DNA of 64,000 nucleotides from Cyanobacteria bacterium QS_8_64_29 (lineage in GTDB: Bacteria; Cyanobacteriota; Cyanobacteriia; Cyanobacteriales; Rubidibacteraceae), in NCBI GenBank assembly GCA_003022125.1, contig PXQH01000002.1, forward strand, positions 1-64,000, in the 5' to 3' direction. This document shows, piece by piece, positions 48,545 to 57,829 of the stretch (within the stretch, counting starts at the first letter, position 1; the number at the start of each line of letters is the position of its first letter). The notes beneath the pieces are model-generated. The model saw only the letters and a list, made by a program, of their open reading frames with translations, was not told the origin of the DNA and searched no databases. Both the position numbers and the translations under genes were made by a program.

Positions 48545-50326
48545 TTAAGGCAATGCGGCCGTTCCCGCTGGCGCGCGATCGCCCGCCAACTGGGACTCTC
48601 CGGGTGCAATGCCGGCGTTGGCGATTAGCGCCTCCATCACTGACTTAACAACTGGGGCAGCCACTGTCGAGCCGTAGGCGGGTCGCTTTTGCGGATCGTC
48701 AACCACCGCCAACACGACGTACTGCGTCTCGCGGGCAGGCAAAATGCCCACAAAACTAGTCGCAATGTCGGTCTCGTTGTAGCCACCGCCCAGGAGCGGT
48801 TGCTTGGAGGTTCCGGTTTTGCCGGCAATCCGATAGCCCGGAATTCGGGCGTTTTGGCCGCTGCCGTTCTCAACGACGCTGGCCATCATATCGACAACGG
48901 TCTCGGCGGTTTGGCGCTTGAAGACGCGGCGGCCGGCTGGGTGCGAGAAGCGCTCGAGCTGGCCGTTCGGCCCCACTAGGCCGCGCGCCACGTGCGGCGT
49001 TACGAGCTTGCCGCCGTTGGCCAGCGCGGCATGCAATTGCGCTAGCTTGAGCGAGCTCAGCGATAGGCCGTGACCGAACGCTGCTGTTGCCGCGGCGATG
49101 GGGCGGCTGGTAAAGGCCAAGCGCGGTTTGAGGTTGCCGCCGCGATCGCCGGGCAGATCGGCTCCCACGGGCCGCTCGATGCCGAGCTCGCGCAGCGCGC
49201 GGTAGTACTGCCCCGGGGCCATCTGCTGCATGAGCTTGACCATGCCGACATTGCTGGAGCGCTCCAGAACCTCGGTCGCGCTGAGGCGGCCGTGGCCGCC
49301 ATCGCTATCGTAGTCGTAGTTGGTGATCTCCCAACGCCCGATCTGGATTTTGCCCGGATCGCGCACGGTCGCATCGGGCTGAATGGCATTCGCATCGAGC
49401 GCAATGGCCACGTTGATGGGCTTGAGCGTCGAGCCGGGCTCCAAGCGCGTACTAACGGCCCAGTTCCGGAAGCGCCCCACCTCGTAGCGATAGTAGCGGT
49501 TGGGATTGTAGCTGGGTCGGGTCGCCAGCGCGCGGATGGCACCGCTGCTGGCATCTATAACGATAACCGTCCCGCGCCGGGCCCGAAATGCCTGCATCTG
49601 CTTTTTGAGGGCCGCATCCACCGCACGCTGCAGGCGTAGATCCAGCGTCAGCTGCAGCTTGCGGCGATCGGAGTCGAGAGCGCCGGGCGGTAGCGATCGC
49701 GGCAAGAGCTGACCGCCGCGCGTCTGGGCAACCTGCACATCCGATGGGCTGCGCTGCAACCGGGATTGGTAGGCAAGCTCTACGCCAGCCTGTCCGCGAC
49801 CGGCGGCTTTAAACCCGACGTAGCCCAGCACCTCGGCCGCCAGTTGGCGCTGCGGGTAAAAGCGCGCGTACTGCTTGCTCAGCTCGACGCCGGCCAGCGA
49901 TCGCTGGCGGATCGCTTCTGCCGTTGCGGGCGACAACCCCTCCGCCAAGCGGATGCCGCTGGGTTGGCTGCGCAAGCGCTGCCGCAATGCCCGCTCGCTT
50001 TGCCCGTCCAAGACAGCGGCTAGCTCGCGCGCCACGGCAGCGCGGGGGCGCTGGAAGTAGCGCGGATGGGCATACAGCGTATAGGTGGCGCGATCGAGGG
50101 CTAGCGTGTTGCCGCGCCGATCGACAATGGGGCGGCGCGGCACATAGGTATTGAAATCGGTGGTTTGCTGCGCTTGCGCCTTTTGCCGCAACGCCGGCGC
50201 GCGCACCACTTGCAGGTGGTAAAGGCGAGCCCCCATGCCCAGGCCTGCGGCAAGCAGCAACAGCCAAACCAGCAACAGCCGCCTGGGGAGTTGTAGCAGC
50301 GGGAGCGGGACGCGCTTGCGAGCCAT
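48545..50326 (-). CDS. ftsI: Peptidoglycan transpeptidase FtsI (PBP2/PBP3 class B)
   Basis: A 593-residue class B penicillin-binding protein. It has one N-terminal membrane helix (about 15-33), a pedestal domain (YVPRRPIVDRRGNTLALDR), and a transpeptidase with the active serine in LEPGSTLKP, the second motif SSN and KTGTS near the C-terminus. It cross-links septal wall during division. Its upstream neighbour, 28 bases away on the same strand, is the ftsL-like gene, the usual order. The ATG at 50326 gives MARKRVPLPLLQ. Confidence 0.93.
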   Translation of the reverse strand: MARKRVPLPLLQLPRRLLLVWLLLLAAGLGMGARLYHLQVVRAPALRQKAQAQQTTDFNTYVPRRPIVDRRGNTLALDRATYTLYAHPRYFQRPRAAVARELAAVLDGQSERALRQRLRSQPSGIRLAEGLSPATAEAIRQRSLAGVELSKQYARFYPQRQLAAEVLGYVGFKAAGRGQAGVELAYQSRLQRSPSDVQVAQTRGGQLLPRSLPPGALDSDRRKLQLTLDLRLQRAVDAALKKQMQAFRARRGTVIVIDASSGAIRALATRPSYNPNRYYRYEVGRFRNWAVSTRLEPGSTLKPINVAIALDANAIQPDATVRDPGKIQIGRWEITNYDYDSDGGHGRLSATEVLERSSNVGMVKLMQQMAPGQYYRALRELGIERPVGADLPGDRGGNLKPRLAFTSRPIAAATAAFGHGLSLSSLKLAQLHAALANGGKLVTPHVARGLVGPNGQLERFSHPAGRRVFKRQTAETVVDMMASVVENGSGQNARIPGYRIAGKTGTSKQPLLGGGYNETDIATSFVGILPARETQYVVLAVVDDPQKRPAYGSTVAAPVVKSVMEALIANAGIAPGESQLAGDRAPAGTAALP

Positions 50327-50354
50327 GGCAACCTGTCGTGCCGAGCGCTAGGAG

Positions 50355-50837
50355 TCAATAGCCACCCGGTCTGGGGTCAGCGGGCCGTTCTGGCGGCAGG
50401 GTTGGGGACGCGCGCGAGCGGAATGCCGGTCCGGCGGCCGGCTCGAGCGGCACGATCGCTTGCCGCGAGACCGGCTGCCAGCCCTGCTGCGACTGCCGGG
50501 CTTGACGGGCCCACTGCTGCTCTAGCGTCGCGTTGAGCGCAGCCAGCGTGTGCGCTTGCGATTGCAGGGCCTGCAGGCGCTCGAAGCGTTGGTTCCAGCT
50601 CGTTTGCGTTTGCATAACCCCCGCATAGAGGGCGAGCGTCGTTCCCAGCAAGCCCAGCGCCGCAATTGAAGAGGCGCGCTGTACCCCTCGCAATGCGTGC
50701 TGCCAGCGCGGCCAGCGCTGTTGGGCAATAGCTGGGATGTGACGGTGCCGAGCCCGCCGGCGGTCGGTCGGAGCGCGCCCGGCAGCGGAACGGGTAACGC
50801 CAACCGTCGTGGATGCCATCCGAGCCGATCGGGCCAT
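50355..50837 (-). CDS. FtsL-like division protein
   Basis: A 160-residue bitopic protein with a basic N-terminus (about 1-50), one hydrophobic helix (SIAALGLLGTTLALYAG), a short heptad-like stretch (RFERLQALQSQAHTLAALNA) and a Pro-rich end. This is the FtsL plan: a short cytosolic head, one span and a periplasmic coiled coil. It directly precedes ftsI. FtsL sequences diverge greatly, so the call rests on build and place. Its head is unusually long and basic. Confidence 0.6.
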   Translation of the reverse strand: MARSARMASTTVGVTRSAAGRAPTDRRRARHRHIPAIAQQRWPRWQHALRGVQRASSIAALGLLGTTLALYAGVMQTQTSWNQRFERLQALQSQAHTLAALNATLEQQWARQARQSQQGWQPVSRQAIVPLEPAAGPAFRSRASPTLPPERPADPRPGGY

Positions 50838-50983
50838 GGGGGGAGCTCTCGCTTGTAGCTCAATCGTCCCAATGCTAGCGGCTTGGCTGCCGAGCGTCAG
50901 CTGTGCCAGGCTGCCAGCGCGACCTGCGTGCTCGCAGATCGGTCACAATAGAAGCCGAAGGCCGCAATTGCCGCATCTGGCCT

Positions 50984-51283
50984 ATGGCAGCACCGAAAGC
51001 CCGACTCCTGGGATGGGGCTTGGGGCTGGGATTGCTCAGCTCGAGCGCCCCACCTGCAGCAGCACTCCCCTCCCCCGAGCGAGTGCCGGAGGAGGTGCTG
51101 CGGACCGAAGTGACGCTGGAGGCGCGATCGCCGCTCGATAACCGTCCCCTAACGCCTGCTGAGTACGCCACTTTGAAAGCGCAGTTGGCCCAGCCCCCCA
51201 CGCCGCCACTGGATCCCCAATTGCGGCAGCTCATTTTTCTGCTGAACTTGCGTAAGTTTTTGCGCACCATCACGCCGCTATGA
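50984..51283 (+). CDS. Small exported protein, function unknown
   Basis: A 99-residue precursor with a signal peptide (ARLLGWGLGLGLLSSSAPPA, cut near AAALP), then LRTEVTLEARSPLDNRPLTP and a C-terminal helix (DPQLRQLIFLLNLRKFLRTI). I do not recognise the family, though similar short secreted proteins occur in cyanobacteria. The ATG at 50984 was chosen over an upstream extension lacking the signal. glgB follows 76 bases later. Confidence 0.6.
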   Translation: MAAPKARLLGWGLGLGLLSSSAPPAAALPSPERVPEEVLRTEVTLEARSPLDNRPLTPAEYATLKAQLAQPPTPPLDPQLRQLIFLLNLRKFLRTITPL

Positions 51284-51359
51284 GCGATAGCCTGTTGCGC
51301 GTTGGGGGGCAGCATGCGATCAGCGCGGCTGCCACCCTCCCCTGCCGGGCAGCCAAGCG

Positions 51360-53657
51360 GTGAGCAGTATGGTTGCTGCCGAGCAAGTTCGCCAACTCGC
51401 CCAGGGCCAACACCCCGATCCGTTTGCCGTGCTGGGGCCGCATCCGCTCGAGCGCAATGGCGCTGCCGCCGGCTGGGTGGTGCGCGCCTTTTTGCCCCAC
51501 GCCCAGGCTGCCTGGGTCGTCCTGCCGGCAGGGGACGAGCATCCCATGCAGGCCGCGCACCACTCGCAGTTTTTCGCCTGCGAGCTCACTGGTGCGCCCG
51601 AGCCGTATTGGCTGCGCGTTCGGGAAGGCGATTGCGAGCGCGTTATTGCCGATCCCTACGCGTTTGGCACACCCAAACTGAGCGATTTCGATCGCTACCT
51701 GTTCGGCGAGGGCACCCACTACCGCCTCTACGACAAGCTAGGCGCGCACCCGCTAACCCTAGAAGGGATCGAGGGCGTTTATTTTGCCGTTTGGGCCCCC
51801 AACGCGCGCGGCGTTGCGCTTATCGGGGATTTCAATCGCTGGGACGCGCGCGCGCATCCCATGGGGGCGCGGCCCAACGGGCTCTGGGAGCTGTTTTTGC
51901 CCCAGGCGGGCGTTGGCGATCGCTACAAGTACGCTGTCACCTCCGCCCAAGGCGAAACCTGGGAAAAAACGGATCCCTTGGGCTTCCAGCAAGAGGTGCG
52001 CCCCAAAACGGCCTCGCTGGTTGCCGATCTGGACGGCTATAGCTGGCAAGATCGCAACTGGCTGACCCAGCGGCGCCAGCGCGACCCGCTGCGCGAGCCC
52101 ATTGCAATCTACGAGCTGCATTTGGGGGCCTGGCTGCACGCGCCGCTGGCAGAGCCCGCGCAATCGCTCAATGGGTCCATTCAGCCCGTACCCGTTCCGG
52201 ACAACCCCCACGCCCGCTTTCTGACTTACTACGAGCTAGCCGAGGAGCTAATTCCCTACGTTCGGCGGCTCGGGTTTACCCACATCGAGCTGCTGCCGGT
52301 CGCCGAGCACGCCCTGGATGGCTCCTGGGGCTACCAAGTGACGGGGTACTACGCCTGCACCTCGCGCTACGGGACCCCGCAGGACTTCATGTACTTGGTT
52401 GATTGCTGCCATCAAAGCGGCATTGGGGTAATCCTCGACTGGGTGCCCGGCCACTTTCCCAAAGACGGCCACGGCCTGGCTCGCTTTGACGGGACGCCGC
52501 TCTACGAGTACGCCGATCCGCGCCAGGGCGAGCATGCCCAGTGGGACACCCTGGTGTTTAATTACGGCCGCAACGAGGTGCGCAACTTTCTGGTCGCCAA
52601 TGCCCTGTTCTGGTTCGATAAGTACCATATCGACGGCATCCGGGTGGATGCGGTAGCCTCCATGCTCTATCTGGACTACCATCGGCCGGAGGGGCAGTGG
52701 CTGCCCAATGCCTACGGCGGCCGCGAGCACCTGGAGGGAATTGCGTTTCTGCGCCAGATGAATGCCGCCCTCTTTGCCCGCTATCCGGGGGCTTTGGCGA
52801 TCGCCGAAGAGTCCAGCGCTTGGCCCCAGGTCACCCAACCCATCGAAGCCGGCGGATTGGGCTTCAACTTGAGCTGGAATATGGACTGGATGCACGACGT
52901 GCTGGATTATTTCAGCATGGATCCCGGGTTCCGCCAGTTCCACCAGCGCAACATCACCTTTGGCCTGAGCCACGCCTTTGATGAAAACTACACCTTAGCC
53001 CTCTCCCACGATGAAGTTGCCCACGGCAAGCATCACCTAGCGGCCAAGATGCCGGGGGATACCTGGCAGAAGCTAGCCACACTGCGCTGCCTCCATGCCT
53101 ACACCATCGTGCACCCCGGCAAAAAGATGCTGTTTGCAGGGATGGAGCTCGGCCAGTGGCGCGAGTGGGATATCGGAACTGAGCTCGCGTGGGAGCTGCT
53201 GCAGCAGGAAGCGCACCAGCGATTGCAACAGTGCCTGTGCGATCTCAACCGCCTCTACTACCGGGAGCCTGCCCTGCACCGACAGGACTGTGACCCCGCC
53301 GGTCTCGAGTGGATTGACGGTAGCGACGCCCGGCACAGCGTGGTGGCATTCATCCGCCGCGATCACGACTCGAGCGAGTTTGCCGTTGCCGTTTGCAACT
53401 TGACGCCGCAGCCGCACAGCCATTACCGCGTGGGCGTCCCCGAGGCCGGCTTTTATCGGGAGGTGTTCAACAGCGACAGCCGCGAGTACGGCGGCAGCCA
53501 CATGGGCAACTTGGGCGGCAAATGGAGCGAGCAATGGGCGTTCCACAACTACCCGCACTCGCTGGATTTGTGCTTGCCGCCGCTGGGGGTGTTGATTCTC
53601 AAGCCAGCCTCAAGCCCGGCGCCAGCCGTCATGCCAGCCTCGCTATTGCCCGAGTGA
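51360..53657 (+). CDS. glgB: 1,4-alpha-glucan branching enzyme
   Basis: The 765-residue enzyme has an N-terminal carbohydrate-binding module (HPDPFAVLGPHPLERNGAAA, then VYFAVWAPNARGVALIGDFN). The GH13 barrel has the nucleophile Asp in DGIRVDAVASMLYLDY (D430), the acid Glu in AIAEESSAWP and the third acid in LSHDEVAHGKHH. It makes alpha-1,6 branches in glycogen. The start is GTG at 51360 or ATG at 51369. The 3' end overlaps the convergent ctpA by 15 bases. Confidence 0.95.
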   Translation: MSSMVAAEQVRQLAQGQHPDPFAVLGPHPLERNGAAAGWVVRAFLPHAQAAWVVLPAGDEHPMQAAHHSQFFACELTGAPEPYWLRVREGDCERVIADPYAFGTPKLSDFDRYLFGEGTHYRLYDKLGAHPLTLEGIEGVYFAVWAPNARGVALIGDFNRWDARAHPMGARPNGLWELFLPQAGVGDRYKYAVTSAQGETWEKTDPLGFQQEVRPKTASLVADLDGYSWQDRNWLTQRRQRDPLREPIAIYELHLGAWLHAPLAEPAQSLNGSIQPVPVPDNPHARFLTYYELAEELIPYVRRLGFTHIELLPVAEHALDGSWGYQVTGYYACTSRYGTPQDFMYLVDCCHQSGIGVILDWVPGHFPKDGHGLARFDGTPLYEYADPRQGEHAQWDTLVFNYGRNEVRNFLVANALFWFDKYHIDGIRVDAVASMLYLDYHRPEGQWLPNAYGGREHLEGIAFLRQMNAALFARYPGALAIAEESSAWPQVTQPIEAGGLGFNLSWNMDWMHDVLDYFSMDPGFRQFHQRNITFGLSHAFDENYTLALSHDEVAHGKHHLAAKMPGDTWQKLATLRCLHAYTIVHPGKKMLFAGMELGQWREWDIGTELAWELLQQEAHQRLQQCLCDLNRLYYREPALHRQDCDPAGLEWIDGSDARHSVVAFIRRDHDSSEFAVAVCNLTPQPHSHYRVGVPEAGFYREVFNSDSREYGGSHMGNLGGKWSEQWAFHNYPHSLDLCLPPLGVLILKPASSPAPAVMPASLLPE

Positions 53658-54926
53658 CGGGGGCGTACCAGCGGCAACCTCATCCGATTGCTGGATGCGC
53701 TCGGTCAGGGCGGCGACGGCGCGCTCGTACTGGTTGTCCCGCCCGCCATCCGAGCGCTTCCCGCGCGGCGGCAATCGCACCACTTTCCTGTCCGGGGTAA
53801 TGCCATCGGCCGCAATATCCGTTCCATTGGGCGAGTAGAACCGCGAGACCGTCACGGCCAGCCCCGAGCCATCGGCCAGCTCGCGCACGGATTGCACCGT
53901 CCCTTTGCCGTAGGTGGGCGTGCCGACAATAACGGCCCGATTGTGGTCTTTGAGCGCGCCGGCCAGGATCTCGCTGGCGCTGGCAGACTCACCATCGACC
54001 AGCACCGCTAGCGGGCGATCGGTGAGGGCGGGCTCTCGGGCGCGGAAGCGGCGATCAGGGTCCTTGCCGTTGGCCACGCGCACGATTTTGCCGCCATCCA
54101 GCCACAACCGCGCGATGTCGACGCCGGCTTCAAGCAGGCCGCCCGGATTGCTGCGCAAATCCAACACAAACCCCGCGACGCCCTGCGCGTTGAGATCCGC
54201 GATCGCCTGGCGCATTTCGCCAGCAGCGTTGTCGTTAAACGCCTGCAAGCGAATGTAGCCAATGGCGGTCCCGTCTGCTTGCCGAATGCGGTAGCGAACC
54301 GCCGGCACCTCGATGCGCTCGCGCGTGAGCGTTAGCTGCCGGCGCCCCTGGTCCGGGCGGGCGAGTTGGAGTGTGACCTCGGTGCCGGGGCGGCCGCGCA
54401 AGTGTTGGATGGCCTGTTCGGCACTGAGCGATCGGGCCGTGCGGCCGTCAATGGCGACCAACCGGTCGCCGGTGCGGATGTCGGCTGCTTGCGCTGGGGA
54501 CCCCTTGAGAACGTCTTGGACGATGGGGGGACTCGCCTGGCGATCACGCTGGAAGCGGAGGCCCACCCCCGAGCGCTCGCCCTGGGTGCGATTGCGGAGC
54601 GAGTCGAATGCCGTTGGGGCCAAAAAGCGCGTGTGGGGATCGTTGAGGCTATTGAGAGCCTTACGGATGGTTCGGTAGGCCTGCTGCTTGGAACGGTAGG
54701 CGCGCGAGAGCAGCGACTGCCGCTTCTGGCACCAGGCGTCGTGATCGAAGTTGGGATGCGCGTAGTCGCGGTAGACGAGCTGCCAAGCCTGATCCACCAG
54801 GCGCTTGGGGCTGTTTTGGAGGTTGGCACTAGCCGCCGGCGCCCAACTCAGGGCAATGAAGACGCTCGCGCTCAGGGTTGCCAGGATAGCTGACAGTGGC
54901 GATCGCGAGGGCTGGGATCGAGCCAT
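53643..54926 (-). CDS. Carboxyl-terminal processing protease (CtpA family, S41A)
   Basis: A product of about 427 residues with a signal peptide (LSAILATLSASVFIALSWAP, cut near SANL), a PDZ domain (GVGLRFQRDRQASPPIVQDV, GDRLVAIDGRTA) and the tail-specific protease core. The core has LDLRSNPGGLLEAGVD, the Ser in GESASASEILAGAL and the Lys in GTPTYGKGTVQSV. Cyanobacterial members include CtpA, which cuts the C-terminus of the D1 precursor to allow Mn-cluster assembly; which paralogue this is cannot be told. The ATG at 54926 was preferred to TTG at 54965. Confidence 0.9.
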   Translation of the reverse strand: MARSQPSRSPLSAILATLSASVFIALSWAPAASANLQNSPKRLVDQAWQLVYRDYAHPNFDHDAWCQKRQSLLSRAYRSKQQAYRTIRKALNSLNDPHTRFLAPTAFDSLRNRTQGERSGVGLRFQRDRQASPPIVQDVLKGSPAQAADIRTGDRLVAIDGRTARSLSAEQAIQHLRGRPGTEVTLQLARPDQGRRQLTLTRERIEVPAVRYRIRQADGTAIGYIRLQAFNDNAAGEMRQAIADLNAQGVAGFVLDLRSNPGGLLEAGVDIARLWLDGGKIVRVANGKDPDRRFRAREPALTDRPLAVLVDGESASASEILAGALKDHNRAVIVGTPTYGKGTVQSVRELADGSGLAVTVSRFYSPNGTDIAADGITPDRKVVRLPPRGKRSDGGRDNQYERAVAALTERIQQSDEVAAGTPPSLGQ

Positions 54927-55025
54927 AGCGGTACTCGGCTGGTGCCGGAACGGCAGAGACGGCAACAGCCGCCTAAAGCATAGCGGATGCCACCCACCCA
55001 GCGTCAGTCGGGGCCAAGCCGGCAG

Positions 55026-55193
55026 TCAGTACAGTGCCGTCAATCCGACAATGGCCCCAGCGAGCACCATGCCGGCTGCAAAGCTAGTGCCGATCCACTT
55101 GAGCATTTCCTGGGCCGGCACTTGGTAGGTTGCGTCCGTGTCTTGGCGGGTGAGCGCTTTGAGCAGTTCGCCAAGTGAGGGATAGAAACGCAC
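55026..55193 (-). CDS. Small membrane protein of 55 residues, function unknown
   Basis: GTG at 55193 to TGA at 55028-55026. The product has a soluble amphipathic half (RFYPSLGELLKALTRQDTDA) and a C-terminal hydrophobic helix (WIGTSFAAGMVLAGAIVGLT) ending ALY. This looks like a tail-anchored or single-span protein. The codon use is normal and the frame clean, and it fills the gap between ctpA and the NurA gene. No clear ribosome site precedes the GTG. I do not recognise a family. Confidence 0.55.
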   Translation of the reverse strand: MRFYPSLGELLKALTRQDTDATYQVPAQEMLKWIGTSFAAGMVLAGAIVGLTALY

Positions 55194-55361
55194 GATTCGG
55201 GAGTTACTTCTGCCAGTTGGCTGCTACGCCGTCAAGTCGCTTGGCGGCGGATTTTCGCCATTATCCTATCCCGAAATGGGGTCGGTGGGGCACGCGATCG
55301 CGCTCCGGTTGCGCTAGCGCAGCATGTCAAGCTTGAGCGTAGCAGCGCGTGGGACTCGACC

Positions 55362-56564
55362 ATGCTCGATTTGACCAAGCTGGCGGCTCAGATGCCGGGC
55401 ATTAGCGAGCACCTCCATCAGGAGGCGACGGCGAGCCGCCAGCGCCTCAAGCGCGCGGATCGCTTGCTGCAGCAGGCGCGCGAGCGCCAAGCGCAACTGG
55501 TTCAAGCGCAGCAGCAGTGGCGCGAGCGCTTGGCGTTTGCCCCAGCCGAACCGCTCGAGCCGCTGGATGCGCGCGCGACCGTTGCAGCACCGCCTCGCTG
55601 CCACACCGTACTGGCCGCCGATGGCTCCCAAATCTCGCCGTCGCAGCACGAAGTGCTCTACTGCTATCTGATCAACATCGGCCGCGTTGGGTTGCACTAC
55701 GGCCAGAACTGCCACCCGCTGCTCGAGAGCCTGCCCAAGGTTTACTACAAACCCGAAGATCTCTACGTGTCGCGCCAGTGGGGCATCCCGCCCGATGAAT
55801 GGATGGGCTACCAGCGGGCTGTCTCTGAAATTGAGATGCTGGCGGAGATGGTCGAGAGCGCTGCCAAAGCCATCCCTCGCCTGGCCCTGGTGGACGGCCC
55901 GCTCGTTTACTGGTTTTTGGAGTCGCTGCCGCAGGCCGCGCGCGATCACTTGCTCTCGCCGCTGCTGGCTGCCTGGCGATCGCTGCAAGCGGCCCGAGTG
56001 CCGCTAATGGGCTACGTCAGCGCCTCGCGCAACACCGAAGCGCTCAACTTTTTGCGCTTGCAGGCTTGCCCCTACGACGCCCCCGATTGCGCCAGCCACT
56101 GCGCCAGCGGCAGCGAGGCAGCCGGCCAACTGGCCGATGGGCGCCTGCCCTGCCAAGTGGCCGAGCCGCTGCGCGATGCCACGTTTTGGTCGCATCGCCT
56201 GGCGCCAGGCGAGCGCGGCCCCTTGTGGCGCAGCACCGCCCGCGTTTTGGCCTTCTACGATCCGTCGCAGTGGGTGTACTTTTGCCACCTCAATGTCGGG
56301 ACCGAGATCGCTCGCGTCGAGATGCCGCAGTGGGTCGCTCGGGACAGCGACCTGCTCGAGCGCGCCCTCAGCCTCCTGCTAGGGCAAGTGCAAAAAGGGG
56401 CCGGCTATCCGGTCTCGCTGGCGGAAGCCCACAACCAAGCAGTCGTGCGCAGCCAGGACCGCGCCCAGTTCTTTGCCTTGCTCGAGCAGCAGCTGATTCG
56501 CGCCGGGTTGCAGAATGTGGGCGCTTCTTATAAAGAGGCCCGCAAGCGCGGCAGCGTTGCTTAG
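55362..56564 (+). CDS. NurA-domain nuclease-like protein
   Basis: The 400-residue protein has an N-terminal coiled coil (about 15-60) and the NurA fold: VLAADGSQISPSQHEVLYCY (metal-binding Asp), LALVDGPLVYWFLES (second acid), VPLMGYVSASRNTEALNFLR, WVYFCHLNVGTEIARVEMP and SLAEAHNQAVVRSQDRAQFF. NurA in archaea works with the HerA ATPase in DNA end resection; cyanobacteria have this form with an uncertain partner, and no HerA gene is here. Its stop overlaps the stop of the convergent antiporter gene by three bases. Confidence 0.85.
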   Translation: MLDLTKLAAQMPGISEHLHQEATASRQRLKRADRLLQQARERQAQLVQAQQQWRERLAFAPAEPLEPLDARATVAAPPRCHTVLAADGSQISPSQHEVLYCYLINIGRVGLHYGQNCHPLLESLPKVYYKPEDLYVSRQWGIPPDEWMGYQRAVSEIEMLAEMVESAAKAIPRLALVDGPLVYWFLESLPQAARDHLLSPLLAAWRSLQAARVPLMGYVSASRNTEALNFLRLQACPYDAPDCASHCASGSEAAGQLADGRLPCQVAEPLRDATFWSHRLAPGERGPLWRSTARVLAFYDPSQWVYFCHLNVGTEIARVEMPQWVARDSDLLERALSLLLGQVQKGAGYPVSLAEAHNQAVVRSQDRAQFFALLEQQLIRAGLQNVGASYKEARKRGSVA

Positions 56565-57790
56565 ACGCGCGCGGTTCGCTGCCAGCGCATTCGGCGGCCG
56601 TAGCGCCGGGTCAGCGGCGTTGCCGTCATCCCGTGCGCCACGATCGAGGCGCAGACGATCACGCTCCCAACCGTCCAAACCGCCTCAATCCCCGTTTGGC
56701 GCGCGGCGAAGTTGGCGTAGTAGAGCGCAGCAATGCCGATGGGGCCGAACCAGCCCAAAAACAGTGCGTCTGCCCCCGTTTTGAGCTTCGGCAGCAGCGG
56801 GCGGAGCGCCAACAGGGCCGGAAGGCGGCGCAGCAGCAGAATGGCGAGCGCCAGCAGTGCCAGCGGCCATCCCAACGCCTCCCACTGCGACCACGGCAGG
56901 GCCAACCCGAACAGCAGAAACACCGGCAGCGTAAAAAAAGCGATCGAGGGCTTCGGTAAAGCGTTCCTCTTGCGCGCGCTCGGTGGCGCTGACAGCGCGG
57001 TTGAAGGCCACCCCCGCCACGAACACGGCCAGAATGCCGTCGCTGCCCAAGGTGCGAGTGGCGCCCAGCGTGACCCGAGCCAGCGCGATCGCGTAGGACA
57101 GAAAGGATGGCTTGTCGATCATGCCTTGGGCCTCAGCCCAATGCAGCAATCGGCCGGCGCCCCAACCCAGCAGAACGCCAAAGCCAACGGCAAAGCCCAC
57201 CTCCCACACAACGGCACGCAGCGCCCACTCGGAGGCAGCCGCCAGCGGCGAGGCGGCGGTCAGCGCCAGGATGGGCAGCGACACGATGGGATAGGCCAAG
57301 CCGTCGTTGGCCCCGGATTCGGCCGAGAGCAGGTCCCGAAGGGCGGCAGGCAGCAGCCGTTGCGGAATCTCGCCAGTAACGATCGAGCTGGCCACGACGG
57401 GGTCGGTCGGCGTGATGGCAGCTCCAATCAACAGGGCCACGCCCAGCAGCCCGTAGACCAGCAGGCTGCCAGCCAGCCACATCAGCAGCATGACCGCGCC
57501 CAGCATGATGGCCATCGGGCCAGCATGGCGCCGAACGTAGCCCCGCGGGAGAGGGCAATGCCCATCAGGCCCACCGCCAGGGTCAGGCGCGCGGCTTGCT
57601 CCAGCACGAAGGCGCGATCGCCGAGCGCGTCCGGCTCGAGCACGCCCAACCCCTGCGGGCCCAGCAGGATGCCAGCCACCATCGACACGAGCGGGTCCGA
57701 AAGGGCCGTGCGCCGCAGTACCCCTGAGACCAGGCCTAAGCCCAACACCAAGCCTGCAACGGCAACCAGGATGAGGTTGAAGGTATCCAT
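56561..57790 (-). pseudogene. CPA1-type Na+/H+ antiporter, two frameshifts
   Basis: From the ATG at 57790 the frame gives MDTFNLILVAVAGLVLGLGL and LLGPQGLGVLEPDALG to MLARWP. The next part (IMLGAVMLLMWLAGSLL, AAITPTDPVVASSIVTGEIP, AESGANDGLAYP) is in another frame, broken near 57511 by one missing base in a C run of the coding strand. At 56933-56939 a run of seven A (six expected) shifts back to FTLPVFLLFGLALPW through TGADALFLGWFGPIGIAALY to the end at 56561. The DPVVA and ND motifs are those of CPA1 exchangers at the membrane. Both indels are one base, at short runs. Confidence 0.82.
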
Positions 57791-57829
57791 TCGGGCGACC
57801 TGGTTGGCTCCCCGCCGGCCTGGCCTAGC

